From: Bacteroidota bacterium
GTDB lineage: Bacteria; Bacteroidota; Bacteroidia; Bacteroidales; Prolixibacteraceae
NCBI GenBank assembly: GCA_024278975.1
Contig: JAJRSD010000076.1
Span: 1-64,000, forward strand
Direction of reading: 5' to 3'
DNA length: 64,000 nt
A model generated the notes under the pieces. The model worked only from the letters and a program-made list of their open reading frames with translations. It made no database searches and was not told where the DNA came from. Both the position numbers and the translations under genes were made by a program. This document shows positions 8,615 to 15,846 of the stretch, piece after piece (positions within the stretch are counted from its first letter, which is position 1; the number at the start of each line of letters is the position of its first letter).

Positions 8615-8996
8615 ATGTTAGTGCCTGTCGCGAGTCAAAATCGCCTGAAAGTTTTGTTAACCCGTCAACAATTCTGGCAACTTTTCCGCCAAACATATTT
8701 TTGATGTCGGATATCCTGTATTCGGTATCTTCAACCACATCATGAAGTAACGAAGAAACAATTGAAGTGGCACCCAAACCCAAATCTTTTGCAACAATTT
8801 TTGCCACTGCAATTGGGTGAATAATATATGGTTCTCCCGACTTTCGTTTTATTCCATCGTGTGCAGCATTGGCAAACCGAAATGCCTTCTCGATGCGGGC
8901 AAGGCGCTTTTCATCAAATTTCTCGCTAACCTCTTTTCTGAAGTCTTCGTAGCGATCTTCGATAAGTCGTATTTCTGCTTTTGTAAAATGCTGCAC
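8601..8996 (-). CDS. RelA/SpoT homologue, 5' frame: N-terminal half of the (p)ppGpp hydrolase domain
   Basis: The 131 residues start at an ATG and match the N-terminus of Rel/Spo proteins. GEPYIIHPIAVAKIVA supplies the first metal His, and SSLLHDVVEDT carries the HD pair and ED. Then FGGKVARIVDGLTKLS leads to DSRQALTLKK. At that point the zero frame reads TAT TGA TGA, while family members continue as ILMTLSDDVR, which is encoded in the -1 frame. The hydrolase site is therefore split between the two frames. Reading slips, a lost A in the run, or a true nonsense break are all possible; see the slip site entry. Confidence 0.88.
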   Translation of the reverse strand: MQHFTKAEIRLIEDRYEDFRKEVSEKFDEKRLARIEKAFRFANAAHDGIKRKSGEPYIIHPIAVAKIVAKDLGLGATSIVSSLLHDVVEDTEYRISDIKNMFGGKVARIVDGLTKLSGDFDSRQALTLKKY

Positions 8997-9122
8997 TTTT
9001 ATATCTATTTAAATCTTTTTGCTGAAAAAAATCATGAATATATAGATTCTTTCCGACACCCACGTTTATCTCTCTGTAAAATCACTTTTGATCACTAATA
9101 AAATAGATTATTAGAGTCTGAA

Positions 9123-10259
9123 TTAATTCCCGATTTCGTTTACAAGTTGGTAAATAGCTTTTGTCATTTTATCCCAACTGAACCTCTCTTTCTCTTCAAT
9201 TACATTCGTTGTAAAAGAATCTTTCCTGTTATTCTCGTAAAAATCTATTAACGCTTTTGCAATCTCGTTCGAGTCAACCGGCACAACATAACCAATTTTC
9301 ATGTGCGGAATTATTTCTGACAACCCGCCAACATTGGTTACCAACATTGGTTTATTAAAATGATATCCTATTTGTGTTACTCCACTTTGAGTGGCTGATT
9401 TGTAGGGTTGTGCAACAATATCGGCAGCGTTAAAATAGTCCTGAACTTTATCGTTTGGAATATATTCTGTTTTTAAAATTACAAGATCTTCCAGATTGAG
9501 ATCTTTAATAAGTTGCAAATATCTGTTTTCATCGGCATAAAATTCACCCGCCACAAGAAGTTTAATACTATTTTTTCTGAAAAAGCTATTTGTAAATGCT
9601 TCGAAAAGCAAATCGAGCCCTTTATAATCTCTTATAAACCCAAAAAATAAAATGTAATTATTATTAATCGGTAGGTTTAATTTTGCCAGTGCCGTTTCTC
9701 TGCTTTCAATTTTTCCGTAATGATCGTAAATTGGATGGGGTGTTAGTTTCTTGGGTTTCGAGCTGTCGAAATTATTAAGGTCGTTTAAAACACTTCCCGA
9801 CATGGCAATAAAACCATGAATTGGTTTAGCAAAATATTTACTCAAAAAACTATCTCCCGGTCTTTTTTCGTGTGGAATAAAATTATCGACCACCGAAATG
9901 ATTTTTGTGTGTTTATTCTTTTTGACAAATCGGCAAATTGTTCCCAAACTCATTCCCATAAAAGGAAGCCAAAACCTCACAATCAACAAATCGGGTTTTG
10001 CCTTTTGCAATTTCTGTCCAACCTTAATCCAGTTAAGTGGGTTTACAGAATTTACTTCGCGTGTTATCGGAAAATTAAAAGTCTCTTTTTGTTCTGAAAA
10101 CTGCGACTTGCCGGGGAACAATATTTTGGGATATTGTACTGTAAACGAAACTATATTAACATTGTGCCCTTCCGAGATTAGTTGTTTTGCAAGTCGTTCG
10201 TTTAGCGCAGCAATTCCTCCTCTAAAAGGGTATGCCGGCCCCAGAATAGTAATTTTCAT
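9123..10259 (-). CDS. Glycosyltransferase family 4
   Basis: A 378-residue GT-B-fold enzyme, cytoplasmic or membrane-associated. The N-terminus ITILGPAYPFRGGIAALNERL has the glycine-rich acceptor loop. The C-terminal Rossmann half shows LFFGFIRDYKGLDLLFEAF and YIPNDKVQDYFNAADIVAQPY. It ends with the nucleotide-sugar site SGVTQIGYHFNKPMLVTN and GGLSEII. It probably transfers a sugar during cell-surface polysaccharide or glycolipid synthesis; donor and acceptor cannot be read from the sequence. It is the last gene of a leftward run with the NUDIX gene (4 bp gap) and miaA (2 bp gap), so the three are probably co-transcribed. Confidence 0.9.
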   Translation of the reverse strand: MKITILGPAYPFRGGIAALNERLAKQLISEGHNVNIVSFTVQYPKILFPGKSQFSEQKETFNFPITREVNSVNPLNWIKVGQKLQKAKPDLLIVRFWLPFMGMSLGTICRFVKKNKHTKIISVVDNFIPHEKRPGDSFLSKYFAKPIHGFIAMSGSVLNDLNNFDSSKPKKLTPHPIYDHYGKIESRETALAKLNLPINNNYILFFGFIRDYKGLDLLFEAFTNSFFRKNSIKLLVAGEFYADENRYLQLIKDLNLEDLVILKTEYIPNDKVQDYFNAADIVAQPYKSATQSGVTQIGYHFNKPMLVTNVGGLSEIIPHMKIGYVVPVDSNEIAKALIDFYENNRKDSFTTNVIEEKERFSWDKMTKAIYQLVNEIGN

Positions 10260-10263
10260 CTAT

Positions 10264-10713
10264 TTAGTTTTTTAATTTACGAACCACAAATTTATCAATT
10301 GGAAATGTAAACTCATCAATATTCAGGTTTTTTATTTTCTCCCACCGGAAGCTTTGATTTCCATTTTCCATTTTCTCAAAATCGAAAGGTTTTTCTGAAA
10401 CCTTAAATTGAAGTGGCTCTTTTAAATCTGCCAAATAGTAGATACTTATTAATTGCGTGTTTTCGTAAAAAAGTGCTTTCTGATAAAAGTCGGTCGTATA
10501 AAAATGCCGGATATTTTTAATCTCCTGCCCGTTGCACTCTTCCCCGAATTCGCGTTTTAAACAATCTACTGTTCCCTCTCCAAATTCTAATCCTCCGCCG
10601 GGGAGTTTGGTCATTTTAGTTCCAAGTTGAAACTCATCTGAAATCAAAATCTCTTTTTTCTGATTGATAATTATTCCGTAAACCCGAATTGTAAAATTGC
10701 TTGATTCGCTCAT
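10264..10713 (-). CDS. NUDIX hydrolase
   Basis: A 149-residue nucleotide-diphosphate-linked hydrolase. The NUDIX box runs across GGGLEFGEGTVDCLKREFGEE. It keeps the glycine, the first Glu and the REFGEE core that binds magnesium, but the glycine that normally ends the box is shifted (CNG). The N-terminus (TIRVYGIIINQKKEILISDE) is the usual first strand pair. Substrates of small NUDIX enzymes vary from oxidised nucleotides to sugar nucleotides, and nothing here decides it. It lies between miaA and a glycosyltransferase in an apparent operon. Confidence 0.9.
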   Translation of the reverse strand: MSESSNFTIRVYGIIINQKKEILISDEFQLGTKMTKLPGGGLEFGEGTVDCLKREFGEECNGQEIKNIRHFYTTDFYQKALFYENTQLISIYYLADLKEPLQFKVSEKPFDFEKMENGNQSFRWEKIKNLNIDEFTFPIDKFVVRKLKN

Positions 10714-10715
10714 GT

Positions 10716-11618
10716 TTAATTTATTTCACTCTCAATATATTCAATAATTTCCTCAGTTTGATCTGGTTCAAACCATCTCATATTTTTATCTTTTCGAAAC
10801 CATGTTAATTGTTTCCGTGCATATCGTCGCGAATTTCGCTTAATAAGTTCTATTGCTTTTTCTCTCGAAATTTCGCCATCGAAACATGAAAATAACTCGC
10901 GGTAACCAACCGTGTTTAACGAGTTTAAATATTTTTGTGGATATACTTTTTTTGCTTCCAATTCCAATCCTTCCCCAATCATTAAATCAACACGTTTATT
11001 TATGCGATTATGTAGAATTTCTCTGTCGCAATTTAGTCCAATTTTAACAATCGTAAATGAGCGTTTCTTATTTGGTCCCGACCGAAATGAAGAGTAAGGT
11101 TTTCCGGTCATTAAGCAGATTTCGAGCGCGTGTATAATTCGCACCGGGTTTTTCAGGTCAACAGTTTTATAATAATCGGGGTCTTGCTTTTTTAGTTGAA
11201 GTCGTAAACTTTCCAAACCCTCTTTTTCAAATTGTTTTTTTAATGAGTTTCGAATCTCCTTGTCAACGTCGGGCATAATATCAATGCCTTTACAAATTGC
11301 ATCTATATATAACATTGATCCGCCAACAAGCACAATAATATTTTTTTGTTCGAAGAGTGTTTCCAATAGTTGTATTGCTTCGGTTTCGTACCGGCTGGCA
11401 TTATAGTTTTCGGAAATTGAGTGCGAATGTATAAAATGATGTTTTACTGTGGCAAGTTCGTTCTTAGTTGGTACGGCAGTTCCAATTCGCAACTCTTTAA
11501 ATATTTGGCGCGAGTCGGAAGAAACTATTTCGGTATTAAAATACTGTGCAATTTTAATACCGACTGTGGTTTTTCCAATTCCGGTTGGTCCGGTTAAAAC
11601 AACTAATATTTTATGCAT
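10716..11618 (-). CDS. miaA: tRNA dimethylallyltransferase
   Basis: MiaA adds a dimethylallyl group to N6 of adenosine 37 in tRNAs that read codons starting with U. The 300 residues match the family. The P-loop GPTGIGKTT is at residues 9-17, DSRQIFKELRIGTA follows at ~35-48, and the dimethylallyl-PP site VGGSMLYIDAICKGID is near residue 98. The C-terminal part contains NTVGYRE, RNSRRYARKQLTWFRKD and the RxYARKQ tRNA-binding segment. It heads the leftward miaA-NUDIX-glycosyltransferase run. The next 283 bases upstream (11619-11901) hold no other gene and serve as the divergent promoter region shared with dnaX. Confidence 0.96.
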   Translation of the reverse strand: MHKILVVLTGPTGIGKTTVGIKIAQYFNTEIVSSDSRQIFKELRIGTAVPTKNELATVKHHFIHSHSISENYNASRYETEAIQLLETLFEQKNIIVLVGGSMLYIDAICKGIDIMPDVDKEIRNSLKKQFEKEGLESLRLQLKKQDPDYYKTVDLKNPVRIIHALEICLMTGKPYSSFRSGPNKKRSFTIVKIGLNCDREILHNRINKRVDLMIGEGLELEAKKVYPQKYLNSLNTVGYRELFSCFDGEISREKAIELIKRNSRRYARKQLTWFRKDKNMRWFEPDQTEEIIEYIESEIN

Positions 11619-11867
11619 TTACACTATTTTGGCTGACAAAATAAGAACAAAATAAGCAATTTTTGTATTCTAAACCATACGTTATTATTTGTTCGGTGTT
11701 TGCGAAGGTTAATGATTTGCTCTAAATATTACAATAACTCTTGTTGCTGTTTCAATAGTTTATTTTTTATAAACATAGTTTATCCGGATTTATTTTCCTT
11801 ATAAGGGGAAGTAGCAAATCTTAAAATGTTGTTAATAAAAAAACATAGTATAAAAAGGAGATTTAAT

Positions 11868-11875
11868 TACCTTTG
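11868..11875 (+). promoter_or_regulatory. Candidate -7 element of dnaX
   Basis: The sequence TACCTTTG matches the Bacteroidota TAnnTTTG element and lies 26 bp before the dnaX ATG at 11902. No TTTG is at the ideal -33 distance, so support is partial. Confidence 0.4.
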
Positions 11876-11901
11876 GTCAGTTTTAGAGGAATAGCAAGAA
11901 T

Positions 11902-13005
11902 ATGGAAAATTTTATTGTTTCAGCACGAAAATACAGACCCGATACATTCGAGACAGTGGTTGCACAGGCATCTATAACCAGCACATTAAAGAATGCCATT
12001 AAAAGTAATCAGTTGGCTCATGCTTATCTGTTTTGTGGTCCGCGAGGAGTTGGTAAAACCACCTGTGCCCGTATTTTTGCAAAAACCATAAATTGTACAA
12101 ATTTAACTACCGAAAACGAAGCTTGCAACAAGTGCGAATCGTGTACTTCGTTTAATAGCAGCCGCTCTTTTAATATTCACGAGTTAGATGCAGCATCAAA
12201 TAATTCGGTCGACGATATTCGAAATCTCACCGATCAGGTTCGCATACCTCCGCAAGTTGGAAAATATAGCGTGTATATTATCGATGAGGTTCACATGCTT
12301 TCGGCACAGGCTTTTAACGCATTTTTGAAAACGCTGGAGGAGCCGCCAAACCATGCAATCTTTATTTTGGCAACCACCGAAAAACACAAAATCATTCCCA
12401 CAATTTTGTCGCGTTGTCAGATTTTCGATTTCAATAGAATTGGTGTAGCTGATATTACCAGTCATTTAGAGTTTGTGGCAAAAAGCGAAAGTGTTGAAGT
12501 TGAAAGTGAGGGGCTGAATATTATCGCACAAAAAGCCGACGGTGCAATGCGCGATGCACTCTCTATTTTCGACCAAATTGTAAGTTTCTCGGGGAAATCG
12601 ATTACGTATAAAGATGTAATTACCAACTTAAATGTGTTGGATTACGACTACTATTTCAAGCTGGTTGACCAGTTTTTGAAAAATGATGTTACTCAGGTAA
12701 TGATAACATTCAACGATATTCTGGTGCATGGTTTCGACGGACATCATTTTATTACCGGATTAAGCAGTCATTTGCGCGATGTTTTGGTTTGTAAAGACAC
12801 GGCTACAATACAACTGTTAGAAGTTGGCGGCGAAATTAAAGAGAAGTACAAAAAGCAGGCTTTGGCAGCCGATAGTAGTTTTTTGCTCGATGCACTTTTA
12901 ATAAGTAACGAGTGCGATAATCAATATAAACTGAGTCAAAATAAACGACTGTTAATTGAACTCGCAATTATTCGGATAGCACAGCTAACCTTAAAAAAAA
13001 AATAG
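11902..13005 (+). CDS. dnaX: DNA polymerase III clamp-loader subunit, gamma-like frame
   Basis: The zero frame encodes 367 residues of the DnaX ATPase that loads the sliding clamp during replication. It has the P-loop FCGPRGVGKTTCARIFAK near residues 44-61, a zinc module with Cys at ~72, ~81, ~84 and ~87, the Walker B box VYIIDEVHML, and the sensor/arginine-finger stretch TILSRCQIFDF. The last 130 residues form the helical collar. The frame ends TLKKK-stop on an A10 run. That is where domain III (collar) ends in E. coli DnaX, so this product has all parts of a gamma subunit and none of the tau tail. The next frame continues the protein after a -1 slip. Confidence 0.93.
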   Translation: MENFIVSARKYRPDTFETVVAQASITSTLKNAIKSNQLAHAYLFCGPRGVGKTTCARIFAKTINCTNLTTENEACNKCESCTSFNSSRSFNIHELDAASNNSVDDIRNLTDQVRIPPQVGKYSVYIIDEVHMLSAQAFNAFLKTLEEPPNHAIFILATTEKHKIIPTILSRCQIFDFNRIGVADITSHLEFVAKSESVEVESEGLNIIAQKADGAMRDALSIFDQIVSFSGKSITYKDVITNLNVLDYDYYFKLVDQFLKNDVTQVMITFNDILVHGFDGHHFITGLSSHLRDVLVCKDTATIQLLEVGGEIKEKYKKQALAADSSFLLDALLISNECDNQYKLSQNKRLLIELAIIRIAQLTLKKK

Positions 13006-13017
13006 CTGACGTTAGCT
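12983..13017 (+). other. A10 slip site of dnaX with flanking inverted repeat
   Basis: The run of ten A is 12993-13002. Zero frame reads TTA AAA AAA AAA TAG; a -1 slip reads AAA ATA GCT GAC and continues for 210 codons. The run contains overlapping A AAA AAA heptamers. It is flanked by AGCTAAC (12983-12989) and GTTAGCT (13011-13017), a perfect 7-bp inverted repeat. A smaller stem AGCTG/TAGCT lies just after the run. These could aid ribosomal slipping, or the long A run alone could cause RNA polymerase slippage as in Thermus dnaX. Confidence 0.6.
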
Positions 13018-13634
13018 CACCCACCGAAATTTTAGAACCTATTTTTTCAGGGAAAAACCTCCCGGAAGAGAATGATGTTAAGGAGAAAAAAGCTCCGTAC
13101 ACACCTTCCGTAACTCCAGCAAAAGAACATACACCTCCAAAACGAATTGTTAAACGAACATCTAAATATGTTAGCACACCCTCGATAAAAGCAGCTTTAA
13201 AAGGAGAATTTAAAGACGATAAACAAGAGCTCTCGGCAAAGCAGCAATTCGAAATGCATACAAAAGCCGATGAATTTGAGGAGTTTAAAAAGGAAGATCT
13301 GGAGTTGAAATGGAAGGAGTTTTTGACCCGGCTTGATGACCGTCCGAATTTACAATCGACGCTTGCGCAAGTGCCGAAATTAAAAGACAATTCTGAATTA
13401 TACCTCGAAATTGACAACTCGATTCAAAGCAATTTAATTACTTCTATAAAGCCAGAGTTAGTATCTTTTTTAAGAAGAGAGCTACGAAACTCGAATATTG
13501 AACTAACTGTAGAAGTTACCGAAAATATCAAAAATCGGATTATTTATACTGACAACGATAAATTTGACGAAATGGCAAAGAAAAATCCAAGTCTAAAATT
13601 ACTTAAGCAAAAGTTTAATTTAGATTTTGGATAG
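13002..13634 (+). CDS. dnaX: DnaX tau-specific C-terminal part, reached by -1 frameshift
   Basis: This frame has no natural start and continues dnaX from the A10 run: IADVSSPTEILEPIF, then a low-complexity linker rich in Lys, Pro and Thr (residues ~15-75). After that comes the C-terminal domain from LKWKEFLTRLDD to LLKQKFNLDFG, typical of DnaX tau tails in Bacteroidota. Joined to the 367-residue front it gives 577 residues. In tau this region binds the replicative helicase and the polymerase alpha subunit. No second start with a good ribosome site is present; an internal ATG at 13254 would give only 126 residues. Confidence 0.85.
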   Translation: MADVSSPTEILEPIFSGKNLPEENDVKEKKAPYTPSVTPAKEHTPPKRIVKRTSKYVSTPSIKAALKGEFKDDKQELSAKQQFEMHTKADEFEEFKKEDLELKWKEFLTRLDDRPNLQSTLAQVPKLKDNSELYLEIDNSIQSNLITSIKPELVSFLRRELRNSNIELTVEVTENIKNRIIYTDNDKFDEMAKKNPSLKLLKQKFNLDFG

Positions 13635-13655
13635 GAGTATGGTGATTACACTTAG

Positions 13656-13773
13656 TGTCAAGTCAATCGTGTAATTCTAGAACGTCATGCTGAACTCAAT
13701 TCAGCATCTATATTTTAAGCAGTAGATTCCGAAATGAATTCGGAATGACGAGCACGAAACATTATACTTGACA
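13656..13773. repeat. 118-bp near-palindrome with two internal hairpins, REP/MITE-like
   Basis: The outer arms TGTCAAGT (13656-13663) and ACTTGACA (13766-13773) are complementary. Inside, CGTC/GACG at 13683-13686 and 13747-13750 pair. They enclose two perfect 8-bp hairpins with 5-base loops: ATGCTGAA/TTCAGCAT (13687-13707) and ATTCCGAA/TTCGGAAT (13726-13746). The folded shape is a cloverleaf. It sits between the convergent dnaX and rsmD genes, a common site for dispersed palindromic repeats, and may also end transcription from both sides. Confidence 0.65.
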
Positions 13774-13785
13774 TAACACTTTGGC

Positions 13786-14319
13786 TTATCTCTCAAAAAA
13801 GCTAAAATTTACTTTTCCATAATTACGAACCTCCTTGAAATATTTATGTTTTAAAAATTGAAATTCTTTTGGGTGCTCCAAAATAAACAACCCTGTTTTA
13901 TTTAAAATATTTGCATCCAGTATTGCGTCTGGTACATCTTCAAATCTATTCAAATCAAAAGGTGGGTCTGCAAAAATGAAATCGAACTTTTGTGGGCAAG
14001 TTTTTAAATATTTAAAAACATCGGATTTAAAAGGTGTGGCGTTCTCAATTTTTAAACTCTCCAAAACATCAAGTATAAACCTATAATGTGTAAAATTGCT
14101 TTCAACCAATGTTACTTCCCGGCATCCGCGGCTTAGGAATTCGTAAGCAATACTTCCGGTTCCCGAAAACAAGTCGAGTACTGTTTTGTCGGTGAAATAG
14201 TAGCGATTATTCAAAATATTAAAAAGTCCCTCTTTTGCTACATCAGTGGTTGGGCGGGCTTTAAATTTCTTGTTTGGTCTAAAAATCCGTCCCTTATATT
14301 TTCCTCCAACAATTCTCAT
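13786..14319 (-). CDS. rsmD: 16S rRNA (guanine966-N2)-methyltransferase
   Basis: RsmD methylates G966 of 16S rRNA in the small ribosomal subunit. The 177 residues have MRIVGGKYKGR at the N-terminus, RPTTDVAKEGLFNIL, the SAM-binding VLDLFSGTGSIAYEFLSRG (residues ~45-63), and the catalytic FIFADPPFDL (DPPF motif of amino methyltransferases). It is last in a leftward run with the DUF3822 gene (13 bp gap) and a small membrane protein, an arrangement that recurs in Bacteroidota. Confidence 0.95.
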   Translation of the reverse strand: MRIVGGKYKGRIFRPNKKFKARPTTDVAKEGLFNILNNRYYFTDKTVLDLFSGTGSIAYEFLSRGCREVTLVESNFTHYRFILDVLESLKIENATPFKSDVFKYLKTCPQKFDFIFADPPFDLNRFEDVPDAILDANILNKTGLFILEHPKEFQFLKHKYFKEVRNYGKVNFSFFER

Positions 14320-14332
14320 TCCTATATAATTT

Positions 14333-15115
14333 TTAGTGTGTTACTTTGGGATTCGATGTAAATGGATAGAGTTCTAACTCTTTTATTTCGGCAAAATAGG
14401 GTTGTAACGACTCTTTTATTTTTGGTAGTTTATGGGTGTTCGTAACAAATAAATTGGTTGCCGGGGCTGCTATTTCCATCTGTTTTAAAGTTGTCAGAAC
14501 ATAATAAATCACATCGTTTGTGTGTGTCATTTTAAAACTGTTGGCAAGTATAACTTTATTTTTATTGAAAAGAATGGTGTAAAAATATTTAGCATCGAAA
14601 AGTAAAATCATGCCATTCTCCTTTTCTGTTTCGGGGAGGTTATTTAAAACAATTTTTACAGGATGAATAATTTCGCACTCGCCAATTTGTTTAGTAATTA
14701 CACTGTTTAAACCCGCAGGCAAAGCAAACATAAGTCTGGTTTTAAGTTTGCCAATAATATTTGCTACAATCTCCGACTCTCCATTTTTTTCGAATAGAAG
14801 TTGCGGAATTTCTTGTTTTAAAGTATCATGAAAATAATCCTCCGGAATTAGTGTGAATTTTTCACTAAAAATAATAACCCAGATTTTTTTAAATGGTCTC
14901 TGTATTAAATCTTCAGATTTCCACCAATCGTCAAACCGTCGGGGAATTAACGATGTGTTGCTAATTTTAAGAGGAACATATTTGTAGGCGAGTGTTTTAT
15001 CACCCTGATTAGAGAGTACAGAAAAAGAAAATCCATCCAGGCTAACCTGAATGGATAATATATATTCGTAAGTTTTTTCTATATCGAACGACTCGAAGGA
15101 AACTAATTCAGACAT
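14333..15115 (-). CDS. DUF3822-family protein
   Basis: A 260-residue protein with no signal peptide or membrane segment. Phrases such as LSIQVSLDGFSFSVLS near residue 20 and MILLFDAKYFYTILFNKNKVILANSF near residue 168 are the two repeated beta-hairpin units of DUF3822, which resemble the actin/acetate-kinase ATPase fold. The function is unknown. It is directly upstream of rsmD, and the membrane protein gene ends 5 bp before its start, so all three are likely one transcript. Confidence 0.8.
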   Translation of the reverse strand: MSELVSFESFDIEKTYEYILSIQVSLDGFSFSVLSNQGDKTLAYKYVPLKISNTSLIPRRFDDWWKSEDLIQRPFKKIWVIIFSEKFTLIPEDYFHDTLKQEIPQLLFEKNGESEIVANIIGKLKTRLMFALPAGLNSVITKQIGECEIIHPVKIVLNNLPETEKENGMILLFDAKYFYTILFNKNKVILANSFKMTHTNDVIYYVLTTLKQMEIAAPATNLFVTNTHKLPKIKESLQPYFAEIKELELYPFTSNPKVTH

Positions 15116-15120
15116 TTGGA

Positions 15121-15753
15121 TTATTCCCAGTTACCTGCATTATTTACTGTTTCGGTAAGCGAACCAACTTTAAGTCCCGGGTATTTTTCGTTTGTCCGGC
15201 TTCGGTCGTTAAGATTAATTATTAACTGTGGATTAAGACCATTAAGAATAACATTGTTATGTGCTTTTGCCTCAAAAACCGGAACTTCGATACCGGAGCC
15301 TGTAATAATTACAGTTGCGCCAAGATGAAATTCGGTTGGAGTTCCGGGAGCCGGAATCATTTTAAGATCGCTGGGATTTATTTTCCCGTCAAAAATTGCT
15401 TCGATAACACTTACACGAACTGTATCGCGAATTAGCAGTCCCATTTCAATTGCTTTTCTTTCAGAAAGTCCGGCCTCAATCATACTGTCGGTTAGTTCGC
15501 CAATTTTACGAACGTTCCGAACTGAGTCGGTAGCAACAAAATTAATAAGTGTGTCCCAACTTCCGGTAAATTGTCCATAAATCTCTTTGTACGCAACCTC
15601 AGCTTTTCTGATATCTTTTAATCTTTCAACTGTAGCTGCGTAACGTGCCTCTTTGGCTTTTTTAAACTCAATAGGGCGCTGAATACTTTGGTAAATAAAA
15701 TAAGTAAGCACTACGGCTGCAATAACAAGCAAAATTTGATATACGATCTTCAT
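15121..15753 (-). CDS. Conserved membrane-anchored protein of unknown function
   Basis: A 210-residue protein with one N-terminal transmembrane helix (residues ~4-22) and a short positive segment, then a periplasmic or cytoplasmic domain. A helical stretch (RYAATVERLKDIRKAEVAYKE, residues ~42-62) resembles the early helix of pilin-like proteins, but no prepilin peptidase site is seen. The end carries NLNDRSRTNEKYPGLKVGSL. I do not recognise a named family. It heads the run with DUF3822 and rsmD. Confidence 0.75.
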   Translation of the reverse strand: MKIVYQILLVIAAVVLTYFIYQSIQRPIEFKKAKEARYAATVERLKDIRKAEVAYKEIYGQFTGSWDTLINFVATDSVRNVRKIGELTDSMIEAGLSERKAIEMGLLIRDTVRVSVIEAIFDGKINPSDLKMIPAPGTPTEFHLGATVIITGSGIEVPVFEAKAHNNVILNGLNPQLIINLNDRSRTNEKYPGLKVGSLTETVNNAGNWE

Positions 15754-15846
15754 TTTTATAATTTTATTTAGTTTATTCTTTGTTAGTGTGCAAATTTATA
15801 AAAAAAAATAAATTAGTTTCGTTTACTGAAAGTTATTTTAACTACT

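Noticed and set aside
8266-8745. A 159-codon plus-strand frame across the RelA/SpoT break
   Set aside because: Opposite strand to a clearly conserved gene; Cys- and Phe-rich translation typical of antisense frames.
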